Shown one piece after another: positions 1 through 8,183 of a DNA stretch of 64,000 bases. The position numbers and the translations under genes are program-made. The stretch is taken from NCBI GenBank assembly GCA_965116465.1, contig OZ220687.1, positions 3,410,001 to 3,474,000 on the forward strand. The letters are read 5' to 3'. Source of the DNA: VXNF01 sp965116465 (GTDB lineage Bacteria > Actinomycetota > Acidimicrobiia > Acidimicrobiales > CATQHL01). The notes beneath the pieces were generated by a model. It did no database searches and had not been told where the DNA came from. It worked only from the letters and a program-made list of their open reading frames with translations. Within the stretch, counting starts at the first letter, position 1. Each line of letters opens with the position of its first letter.

Positions 1-711
<711 letters not shown>

Positions 712-782
712 GGGAGGTCCTGCCCGCCACCGCCCGCCCGGACCGGCCCGCGGTTCTGTGAGCCGCGGGGATCAATGAGCCT

Positions 783-2129
783 GTGACCGGGATCCACGGT
801 CCCGCAGGGCACGGGCACCCTCCGGCGGCGGCTTCCGGTACCGGCCGGAGCGGCCGCCAGCGCCTGCGGCCGGTACTCGTGCTGCTCGGCGCGGCGCTGG
901 TGGCGACGGTGGTGGGCGTCGTCTCTCTCTGGCCCGACGGAGCCGGCCGGGATGCCGTCGCCGAAGGGGCGGGCCAGGTGGGTCTCACCTCGGAGCGGTT
1001 CTCGGCGGAGGTCCAGTCGGTCCGCGAGGGACCCTGCTCGTATTCCACGGCCGAGAACCCGCAGAACTGCCGCACGGTCGTCCTCGTGCCGTCGAGCGGC
1101 CCGGATGCGCACACGCCGGTGACGCTGCCGGAGTTCAACCTCGAACAGACCGGCTACGTGCCCGACCCTGCGCCCGGCGACCGGATCATCGTGGGCTACG
1201 AGCCGTCCACGGACTTCTACTTCTACGCGGACGTGGACCGCCGGGCGACGCTGTGGGTCCTGGCGGGGGTGTTCGCCGTCTTCGTGCTGGTGCTCGGGCG
1301 GTTCCGGGGCCTGCGGTCGCTGGCCTCGATGGCGCTGACCGGGCTGGTGCTGGTGGGATTCGTGGCGCCGTCGATCCTCGATGGCCACGCGCCGCTGCTG
1401 GTCGCCGTCGTGGCGGCCTCGATGATCGCCTTCGCCGGCTTCTACCTGACGCACGGGCCGAAGCCCGAGACCACGATCGCCCTGGCGGGAACACTCGGCT
1501 CCCTGGGGCTCACGCTCGGCATCTCGGCCCTGTTCTTCGGTGCCGCCCGCTTCACCGGCGTCGCCACCGAGGAGGGGGCGATCCTGTCGTTCGTCTCCGG
1601 CGGCATCGACCTGTCGTCGCTGCTGCTGGCCGGCGCCATGATCGGAGCGCTGGGTGCCCTGGACGACGTGACGATCACCCAGGCCGCCACGGTTGCGGAG
1701 CTGCGGCGCGCCGATCCGACCATGAAGGCACCGAGGCTGATCGCCGCCGGTCTGCGCGTCGGCCGGGCGCACATCGCCTCCACGATCAACACCCTGCTGC
1801 TGGCCTACGTGGGCGCCGCCATGCCGTTGCTGCTGCTGTTCGCCGTGTCCGATCAGTCCTGGGGGATGGTCGCCAACTCCGAGCTGATCGCCGTGGAGAT
1901 CGCCCGCACCCTCTGCGGTTCCATCGGTCTCGTGGCCGCCGTGCCGCTCACGACCGCTCTGGCGGCCGTCCTGGGAGGCGAGGGGCGTCCCCGCCCCGCC
2001 GGCGACGGTCCCGAGGCGGGGGCCCGCGGTCCGACCCGGCGCGTCACGCTGCGCCGCGGGCGGGCGGAGGCCGGCGGGCGCTCTGCCAGCTGGGACGACT
2101 TCGCTCCCCGGGAGGACCTGGACTTCTGA
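783..2129 (+). CDS. YibE/F family multipass membrane protein
   Basis: This 448-residue protein has an N-terminal membrane anchor at about residues 28-50. An extracytoplasmic region of about 100 residues follows, carrying a Cys pair (GPCSYS and PQNCR). At least seven hydrophobic segments then run from about residue 155 to 405. The stretch around residues 290-320 (GALGALDDVTITQAATVAEL) is the signature of the YibE/F family, whose substrate is unknown. The tail from about 405 is polar and Arg-rich. The GTG at 783 is the first start giving a complete anchor. It stands alone between the surface protein and the VOC gene. Family membership is firm; the transport role is unknown. Confidence 0.85.
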   Translation: MTGIHGPAGHGHPPAAASGTGRSGRQRLRPVLVLLGAALVATVVGVVSLWPDGAGRDAVAEGAGQVGLTSERFSAEVQSVREGPCSYSTAENPQNCRTVVLVPSSGPDAHTPVTLPEFNLEQTGYVPDPAPGDRIIVGYEPSTDFYFYADVDRRATLWVLAGVFAVFVLVLGRFRGLRSLASMALTGLVLVGFVAPSILDGHAPLLVAVVAASMIAFAGFYLTHGPKPETTIALAGTLGSLGLTLGISALFFGAARFTGVATEEGAILSFVSGGIDLSSLLLAGAMIGALGALDDVTITQAATVAELRRADPTMKAPRLIAAGLRVGRAHIASTINTLLLAYVGAAMPLLLLFAVSDQSWGMVANSELIAVEIARTLCGSIGLVAAVPLTTALAAVLGGEGRPRPAGDGPEAGARGPTRRVTLRRGRAEAGGRSASWDDFAPREDLDF

Positions 2130-2220
2130 TCCTCCGGGAGATGCTGGGGCTCGCGGGGGAGCCGCCGGCGACCGCTCTAGGCTCCGACTGTCGATGCTTT
2201 GCGACGAGTGGGAGTAGCCG

Positions 2221-2682
2221 ATGGTCCAACCGATTCCCGACGACTATCCCCGGGCGAGCGCCGCGCTGGCCGTGGACGGCGCCGCGGACGCCATCGAGTT
2301 CTACTGCGCGGTGTTCGGCGCCACCGAGCGCATGCGCATCCCCGCACCTGAGGGCAAGATCGGCCACGCCGAACTGGAGATCGGGGACTCGCTCATAATG
2401 GTGGCCGACGAGTACCCCGACATGGGATTCCTCGGCCCGAAGAAGATCGGCGGCACGCCGGTGACGATCAGCGTCTACGTGACCGACGCCGACGCAGCGT
2501 TCGCCGAGGCGATCAGCCGCGGGGCGACGCCGCTACGAGAGGTCGCCAACCACTTCTACGGCGACCGCTCGGGGCAGTTCGAGGACCCCTGGGGCCACCG
2601 CTGGGGGGTGGCGACCCACATCGAGGACGTGTCGCCGGAGGAGTTGGATCGCCGGGTGAAGGATATGTTCCTGGGCGGCTAG
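2221..2682 (+). CDS. VOC (glyoxalase/bleomycin-resistance-like) family protein
   Basis: This 153-residue protein has the PhnB-like subtype of the vicinal oxygen chelate fold. It shows the N-terminal module with AIEFYCAVFGATE, GKIGHAELEIGDS in the middle, and the C-terminal DPWGHRWGVATHIEDVS ending typical of the group. The ATG at 2221 has GGGAG about 6 bases upstream, and a TAGGCT hexamer at 2178-2183 could be its -10 element with a leader of about 30 bases. Substrate is unknown; VOC proteins range from glyoxalases to antibiotic-binding proteins. No partner genes inform its role. Confidence 0.85.
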   Translation: MVQPIPDDYPRASAALAVDGAADAIEFYCAVFGATERMRIPAPEGKIGHAELEIGDSLIMVADEYPDMGFLGPKKIGGTPVTISVYVTDADAAFAEAISRGATPLREVANHFYGDRSGQFEDPWGHRWGVATHIEDVSPEELDRRVKDMFLGG

Positions 2683-2713
2683 CGAGACCGGCGGGCCGGC
2701 CGGTCGGCTGCGC

Positions 2714-3028
2714 CTACTCCACGGTGACGGCGGTTCCGTAGGCCAGGATCTCCGCGGAGCCCTGGGCCACCATGGAGGTGGCGATCCGCATGTTGACCAC
2801 GGCGTTTCCGCCCAGGCGGGCGGCGTCCTCCTCCAGGCGCTCGATCGCCTGCGCCCGGGATTCCTGCATCATCTTGGTGTAGCTCCCCAACTCGCCGCCG
2901 ACCACGCTCTTCAGCCCGGCGCCGATGTCCTTGAAGATGACCTTGGCGCGGATGGTGCTGCCGGTGGCCAGGCCGTGCACCTGGGTGATGGCGTGACCCT
3001 CGACGTTCGGGGTGGTGACGATGATCAT
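2714..3028 (-). CDS. YbjQ/UPF0145 family heavy-metal-binding-domain protein
   Basis: This 104-residue protein starts at the ATG at 3028. It carries the family pattern: MIIVTTPNVEG at the start, a central VIFKDIGAGLKSVVGGELGSYTK stretch and an ending in AEILAYGTAV. The family (Pfam YbjQ_1) forms small oligomeric cytosolic proteins of unknown function. A longer open frame continues upstream to 3625, but only the 104 residues resemble the family and their length matches it. The gene is divergent from the ligase remnant at 3089, sharing a 60-base spacer. Confidence 0.88.
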   Translation of the reverse strand: MIIVTTPNVEGHAITQVHGLATGSTIRAKVIFKDIGAGLKSVVGGELGSYTKMMQESRAQAIERLEEDAARLGGNAVVNMRIATSMVAQGSAEILAYGTAVTVE

Positions 3029-3088
3029 GGGCTCTGAGCCTCCTGGTTGACGGGTCCTGACACGCTGGTCGAAGCCTAGGATGCCCGG

Positions 3089-4042
3089 ATGCTCCTGCAT
3101 CATCTGCTGAGGGAGGGAGCCGCCCACTCCCCGGACAAGATCGCGCTCGGTTGGGTCAAGCGCGATCGGTCGCTCAGCTACGCCGAGGCGACCGAGGCGA
3201 CCGACCAGGTGGCGGCCGGGCTGGCGGCGCTCGGCGTCCAGCGGGGCGACCGGGTCGGCATCTTCGCCCACAGCGGTCTGGACTACCTGCTCGCCATGTT
3301 CGGAGCGTGGCGGGCGGGCGCGGTCGCCACGCTCGTTGACCTCAGCCGCGCCGATGACTTGGACCGCTACTTCGGCGACTGCCGGCCCCGGGTCATCATC
3401 TACACCCACGACTACTTCGATGCCGTCGACCGGCACCGGGGGGCGCTGGACAGCGTGGAGGCCTACGTGTGTTTCGACGGCGCACAGCCCGGGGCGATGG
3501 ACTGGGCCGAGATCCTGGGATGCGCCCAGGATCCGCCCGCCGACGCGGCCGAGGAGGGTGACCTTGCCCACCTCTCGTACGCCGCGGACGACAACGACCG
3601 GCCGGTGGGGATGTGCCTGCCCCACGAGCCGACCCTCGGGGCGGCCGGCTCCCTCGCCGAGCGCCTGGGGATAGGCGCCGATGACATCAGCCTCGGGCCG
3701 ACCCCGCTCTCGGGCAGCGACCAGATGGTGGTGAACCTGCTGCCGGCCCTGTCGGTCGGCGCCACCTGCTGGGTGATGAACAACTGGGACGCCGAGGGAG
3801 GCCTGGAGGTGGTGGACCGCCTCGGGGCCACGGTCCTGGCCGCCGACGGTGCCGTGTTGGCCGCCGCACTGGCCGAGGCCGGCTCACGGGACGGCGGCCT
3901 GCCGGCTTCGCTGCGCCTGGTGCTGGCGGGTGAGGGTGCCGTGCCCGCCGAGGCGAAGCGTGCGTGGCAGGACGACCTGGGGGTCCAATGGGGCGAGGTT
4001 CCGGCGCCGCCGACGAGCCCGTGGCCGCCCCCGGGCCGCTGA
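3089..4042 (+). pseudogene. Truncated AMP-binding acyl-CoA synthetase-like gene (remnant)
   Basis: The 317 residues align with the N-terminal and central part of ANL-superfamily acyl-CoA ligases. There is an N-terminal LREGAAHSPDKIAL, then GDRVGIFAHSGLDYLLAMFGAWRAGAVA, and the central A5-like SLRLVLAGEGAVP. Family members have about 500 residues, so the adenylate-binding YG-TE motif and the whole C-terminal domain are missing. The ATP-binding loop is also degenerate: the expected TSGTTGRPKG reads AADDNDRPVG, losing Gly/Thr residues and the Lys. The frame ends in Pro-rich junk-like sequence just before the less GC-rich insert. The start is apparently leaderless, with TAGGAT 6 bases before the ATG. 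It is probably a decayed gene; a shortened pseudoenzyme is the alternative. Confidence 0.7.
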
Positions 4043-4440
4043 CCGGCGCCCCGGCGACAGGTCACGTAGCCGTTCTCATCCCAATTTAGGAACCGGCTCC
4101 GGGTCGTCGCGTCAACGCCTGCAGCAGGCCGGGCATCAACGAGATTCCGGCGAGGCCGACCGGGGAGATAGCTAACCAAACTTCCCGGCTTCCGATCTGA
4201 ACTCCGCGATCTGAACTCCGCGAGGTTCCCGTTCGATTGCTGACCCGGCGCACTGAACCTATTCGGGGAGTGCGTGTGAACATCGTGACCATAGATTGTG
4301 GATTTGAACAGCTATCTGGGGATATTGAAGACATCGAAATTATAGCACATTGCGGAAGCATACTATGACAACGTGCCGGAGGCCCAGATCGCAAGCGTCG
4401 CCTGTTGGGAGCGATCGGGCTGCCGAATCGGTAGAAGGTC
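4043..4440. other. 398-bp intergenic region at the left edge of the accessory insert
   Basis: No convincing gene is visible here. Base composition drops (for example an AT-rich stretch around 4335-4370) relative to flanking DNA. It contains a perfect 14-bp tandem duplication at 4193-4220 and, near its end, AGAAGG upstream of the GTG at 4441, a plausible ribosome binding site. It probably contains the promoter of the two-gene module. Confidence 0.6.
4193..4220. repeat. 14-bp perfect tandem repeat (2 copies)
   Basis: CGATCTGAACTCCG occurs twice in immediate succession (4193-4206 and 4207-4220). It lies between the truncated ligase and the accessory genes, so it could be an insertion scar or operator pair; neither is shown. 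Confidence 0.8.
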
Positions 4441-5622
4441 GTGAGTACCGTACCACCGGCCAGGGGCCTCACTTCCTGGAGTCCCGAGTCGCTGGCAGAG
4501 TTTGCTCAGCATCTCGTGGAGGCCGAGGAGCGGGAGGCGCCGTGCATACTCGACTTCTCGGATAGCGCCCTTGCGGGATCCTCGACACCTACTGGCGTGC
4601 GTTTGCACGTCCCGTCAGTGCGTTTGCACGTCCCGTCAGTCATGGTCGTCGCAAACCTTCTCGTTGGCCGTTTTCGACATATTCCGATCGCGGTTCGGAT
4701 CCCCGGCTCCAAGGCGCTCAACCTGCAACTCGCCCGCGGTGGACTCTTTTTCGCGCTTGCGAATCGTGACCAGGTGGCTTGGGCCGAGGATGCCCCTGAT
4801 GAGTGGGGGCGGGTAGCGGAGGGATGGATCCGACCGTTCCACCCGAATGACGAGAGAATGTGCCGCGAGGCGCTCGTCGACACCCGCCATCTCGAGGTCG
4901 ATTCGTGGATCGTGCAGGCGGCGTTCCAGCGCTACTTGCTTTCGCTGATGCACCCGCACAAGAGGCCTCCGCAGCATCTGTACGGCGAACTTCGCCGGAT
5001 CGCAGGTCGCTGGCTGAGCGGGCGTCTGGATGTGCGGCACGGCTCGGCGATGAGCGCCACACTTGTCGACTGCGTCGAGGTTTTCTACCAGATCGTCGTA
5101 AATGTTCCGGATCACGCCGGACTGGCCCGTGAGCCTGCGGGGTGCTCCCTCGGTCAGGTCTATGCGACGCTCGGCGGCGGGCGCGACAGCCACAACCGGC
5201 TCCACCTGTCCGTGCTGGACACCGGGCTGGGAATTGCCAGTCAGGTGAACGCCAAATACCGCGACTGCGCCCGGCGCGCGGAGGACGCTCTGCGGGACGC
5301 GGTGCTCGGCAACCTACCGCGACGGACGGGCGGTCGAGGTGTGGGATTGAGCCTCGTCCGCCAGATCGCCGGCCAGTACACGGAAGGACATCGCGAGGTT
5401 GGGGGTGCCAGTCGAATCCGGATCGTGACGAGCGGCGATGAGCCGATGTCGGCAGCGTGTCTCGACTGGGATGCGGACAGGGAGTCCCCGACGACATCCA
5501 CGATCGAGGGACTTCCCGTCGTGGGAACGATCGTCTGGGTGTCGCTCGGGTTGGAGCAGAGGACGCGGGCGAGCGATGTCGATCAACTGCAACTGACGCT
5601 CGGCGCACCGGCTGCCGTCTAG
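4441..5622 (+). CDS. GHKL/HATPase_c-type ATP-binding protein, first gene of an unrecognised two-gene module
   Basis: In this 393-residue protein the second half looks like a GHKL (histidine-kinase/Hsp90/MutL) ATPase. There is an N-box-like segment near residue 215 (ECVFYQ-type VEVFYQIVVNVPDHA), a G1 box near 258 (LSVLDTGLGIAS) and a G2 box near 300 (GGRGVGLSLVRQIA). The first about 190 residues are not recognised and may include an alpha/beta domain (CILDFSDSALAG). No H-box phosphoacceptor, transmembrane segment or receiver is seen, so this is not an ordinary sensor kinase. GTG 4441 has AGAAGG upstream. A 21-bp in-frame tandem duplication lies at 4597-4638. The next gene begins 8 bases after its stop, indicating a functional pair. 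Confidence 0.65.
   Translation: MSTVPPARGLTSWSPESLAEFAQHLVEAEEREAPCILDFSDSALAGSSTPTGVRLHVPSVRLHVPSVMVVANLLVGRFRHIPIAVRIPGSKALNLQLARGGLFFALANRDQVAWAEDAPDEWGRVAEGWIRPFHPNDERMCREALVDTRHLEVDSWIVQAAFQRYLLSLMHPHKRPPQHLYGELRRIAGRWLSGRLDVRHGSAMSATLVDCVEVFYQIVVNVPDHAGLAREPAGCSLGQVYATLGGGRDSHNRLHLSVLDTGLGIASQVNAKYRDCARRAEDALRDAVLGNLPRRTGGRGVGLSLVRQIAGQYTEGHREVGGASRIRIVTSGDEPMSAACLDWDADRESPTTSTIEGLPVVGTIVWVSLGLEQRTRASDVDQLQLTLGAPAAV
4597..4638 (+). repeat. 21-bp in-frame tandem duplication inside the ATPase gene
   Basis: Two exact copies of a 21-base unit (4597-4617 and 4618-4638) encode VRLHVPS twice. The length is a multiple of three, so the frame is kept and seven residues are duplicated. The absence of any divergence suggests a recent slippage or assembly event. 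Confidence 0.9.
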
Positions 5623-5623
5623 A

Positions 5624-5640
5624 GAGCCACATGGTGGCTC
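5624..5640 (+). promoter_or_regulatory. Inverted repeat with the start codon as its loop
   Basis: GAGCCAC and GTGGCTC form a perfect 7-bp inverted repeat whose three-base loop is exactly the ATG at 5631. In mRNA this would hide the start of the second module gene unless ribosomes leaving the upstream gene (stop at 5620-5622) open it. It fits translational coupling; no independent evidence. Confidence 0.45.
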
Positions 5641-8087
5641 GAGCCGGCGTGTATGTGCGCGCCGATATCGATGACTCATCCGACGAAGGCCTCGATCAGG
5701 AGATCACGGCGGTTGGGGCGGAGGACTGGTCCGCCGAGTTGACGTTCGTCGACCTTCACACTCGTCTCGGAAGTCCGCCCGCAGAAAGCGCCGCTGAGCG
5801 GCTGACGGCCACTGTGCAGGATCGTCTGCACATGATCTCATCGGCGGATCGGGTGTTGTTCCGATGGCCGTGGCTTCTCAGGCCTACGGAGACGGCGGAC
5901 ACGAATCGAATCGACCGATGGTTGGACCGGCTCACAGGTAGCGGCTACGGGGAGCCGGTCATCAGTTCCGGCATCAGCATCGGCGTGCTCCAACACCGCA
6001 TTGCGGGCGAGCCGGTGCTCCGATGGGCAGGTCACTCTCCGGATGACTGTGGAGGACTGTTGGCTCTCGCGCGCGCTATCGAAATGCATGCGTTGCTGAA
6101 GAACGGCGGCGCAATCTGGGAGCCGGAGACGTATCACTACCGACTCCCTAGCGGTGAGCACACGGACAAGTTCATTCGACTCGCCGACGCAATTCAGAGT
6201 CCGCAGGATGCCTATGTGATCGCGACCTGGTTGTCGGAGCGGCTCTCGGACGGTGTCGGAGTCGTGGTTGATACCGGTGGCCTCACGCCGGTTCTGATCC
6301 AGTTGGAGAGTTTCTTGGCGCGTTCCGGTCTCAGTCTCGGCCCGACGGCGATACTCGAGGCCTACCCGGCGGGCCGTCCGGCGGTACGGCGCACGGTGGA
6401 GTCAGCCGCCGGCGATACTGCATCGCGAATCGTCGGGATCCTGTCGGTGAACTCCACAGGCAACCTGCAACGGACGCTGTTGGATGAACTCGAACGGGCA
6501 ACCGGCACCCACGGTCGTGATCACACGCTCGACATCCTGATAGATCGGAAAGTCACCTCCCAGGCGTGCCACCGCCATACACCAGAGGGCAACCGTCGGG
6601 TCGTCTCATGGCTGGGGCTCGGGAACCCTGCCGCGAACGGGGACGATGGCGCCTGCTCGTTCTGTCAGGATCCCGGCAAGGCGCAGTTCGTCGCAGTCGA
6701 TCCCCGAACGTACGGCGAGATGGTCCTGCCGGAGCCCTATCTCGTGATGCCCGATACCTCCTATGCAGACCGCGGCCATCGCTATTGGGAACGCGTCGCA
6801 GAACGCCGAGGATTGGCGATAGAGGCCAATCCAGACCCTCGCAGCAGAGTTACGCGCGGAAAGCGGACGGCGCTGCCCGTTCGCCTGATCCGTGAACTCG
6901 TCGCTGATCCAGATGGGCTCGCCGACCTTATCCGCGCCCAATGCAGGCAATTCCCGCTCCCGGAAGGGATCAGACGGACAGCGCTGATCGTGACGGCTTC
7001 CGGCGACTTCGGGACGGTTCCCCGCCCCGCGTTCGTCGACGGCGGCGACGTCAGTCTCGAGAGCAGCCTCCGCGCCGTCCTCGCCGGTCTCGGTCTTGAC
7101 GAATCGCTACCCCTGGTTGCGCACGAAGACGAGCAACAACTTGGGGAGCAGATCGAGGCGTTGCAACCTGACGACGCGATCCTCGTCTTCACGTGGGGAT
7201 CGGTTACGGGGTTGACGGTGCGGCGGATCAAGTTGGCAGTCGCCAACGAGTTGCACAAGCAATCGCTTGACCGAGCGGTGAACGGCCTCGTCTTCCACGC
7301 GCGCCCGAGTACGCCGAAGGAGTGGTCGGCTCTCACCAACCAGTTCCGTCCCGGAGTGCTCGCTGATCTCTGGAACAGCTGCTTCCCATGGGAGTCGCCG
7401 CTGGCCGACGAGTCACGGTTGCTCGATAACGCCACGCTCGAACTCTCCGATCACGGGCGCACTTTCTTGCACCACCGGATGGAGTTCCTTGGGCTCCATG
7501 CCATGTATGCCGGAGACGAGGATGACTGGTCGCCGAGATTCTCCGATGGGGGCGGACCGCATCCCGAGCACGTGTTCTGGGGAATGTCGCGCCACGGGGT
7601 CCACCAGCAACAGGTGCGGGGACGATCACTGTACGGCAAGGACTTGGATTGTCTCAGTGCGTACAGCGCGATCGGAGCGGTCGTTCACCACACGAGGCTG
7701 AGCGCTCGCCCGGAGGCCGCACCCCGCTGGGTGATGTTCGATCTCGGACGAATCGTGAGGTCGTACTTCGATGCTGTGATCACCTGTTCGATTCTCCGGT
7801 GGTTGCGGCCGGGCGAACTGTGGTGGGGATCAGGCGGTGACTCACCGGAATCAATCCGTGACTCGGTCGCGTATCTGCTCGAGCAGGCGACCGATGAGGT
7901 CGGCGAGCAGGTACTGCTCCTCCCAGAATTGCTGCTCGCGGCGGCGCAAGGCAAGGTGCCGAGGTCCGCCCACGGCATCGTTCGTGAGCGAGCGAAGGTC
8001 ATCAGTGCGACATGGCCGAGTGACGAGCGCTACGACACAGCGCGCGGGGCGGTCGAGGTCGGCTTGGCGCTCCTCGACTTCGGGTAG
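5631..8087 (+). CDS. Large unrecognised protein with weak phosphoribosyltransferase-like motifs, partner of the GHKL ATPase
   Basis: This is an 818-residue soluble protein. I do not recognise it as a whole. Visible pieces: around residues 175-230, SGEHTDKFIRLADA and then VGVVVDTGGLTPVLIQ, reminiscent of orotate-phosphoribosyltransferase-like proteins. There is a second strand-loop unit near 280 (GILSVNSTGNLQ) and a third near 520 (AILVFTWGSVTGLTVRRI) that looks like a type I PRPP-binding loop. A CxxC (CSFC, about 345) preceded by ACHRH (about 315) could bind zinc. No membrane segment is seen. The frame is open upstream to 5457 but ATG 5631 avoids overlap with the ATPase gene. DNA is less GC-rich than the neighbours. 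Ending at 8087, it is followed by 69 bp of non-coding DNA. Function unknown; a nucleotide-linked signalling or defence role is only speculation. Confidence 0.55.
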   Translation: MVARAGVYVRADIDDSSDEGLDQEITAVGAEDWSAELTFVDLHTRLGSPPAESAAERLTATVQDRLHMISSADRVLFRWPWLLRPTETADTNRIDRWLDRLTGSGYGEPVISSGISIGVLQHRIAGEPVLRWAGHSPDDCGGLLALARAIEMHALLKNGGAIWEPETYHYRLPSGEHTDKFIRLADAIQSPQDAYVIATWLSERLSDGVGVVVDTGGLTPVLIQLESFLARSGLSLGPTAILEAYPAGRPAVRRTVESAAGDTASRIVGILSVNSTGNLQRTLLDELERATGTHGRDHTLDILIDRKVTSQACHRHTPEGNRRVVSWLGLGNPAANGDDGACSFCQDPGKAQFVAVDPRTYGEMVLPEPYLVMPDTSYADRGHRYWERVAERRGLAIEANPDPRSRVTRGKRTALPVRLIRELVADPDGLADLIRAQCRQFPLPEGIRRTALIVTASGDFGTVPRPAFVDGGDVSLESSLRAVLAGLGLDESLPLVAHEDEQQLGEQIEALQPDDAILVFTWGSVTGLTVRRIKLAVANELHKQSLDRAVNGLVFHARPSTPKEWSALTNQFRPGVLADLWNSCFPWESPLADESRLLDNATLELSDHGRTFLHHRMEFLGLHAMYAGDEDDWSPRFSDGGGPHPEHVFWGMSRHGVHQQQVRGRSLYGKDLDCLSAYSAIGAVVHHTRLSARPEAAPRWVMFDLGRIVRSYFDAVITCSILRWLRPGELWWGSGGDSPESIRDSVAYLLEQATDEVGEQVLLLPELLLAAAQGKVPRSAHGIVRERAKVISATWPSDERYDTARGAVEVGLALLDFG

Positions 8088-8156
8088 CGAGAAGGGTGTC
8101 CTACGTGCTGGCTGCTGAATGAAGTCCTCGTAAGCGAGGGCCGGCTCCCCTGACTT

Positions 8157-8183
8157 TCAATCCCGGCGGTGGCCGGGGATCCA
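8157..8183. repeat. REP-like palindromic sequence forming the 3' end of the mgsBC gene
   Basis: ATCCCGGCGG...CCGGGGATCCA resembles the palindromic element at 15231-15252 (one substitution and one inserted G). It encodes the last residues and abuts the stop of the fused synthase. Similarity to the C-terminal WIPG ending of the family may equally explain it. Confidence 0.35.

Noticed and set aside
4086..4472. Minus-strand frame in the intergenic region left of the GHKL gene
   Set aside because: No recognisable features, no ribosome binding site and it runs into the start of the 4441 gene; composition of the product looks random.
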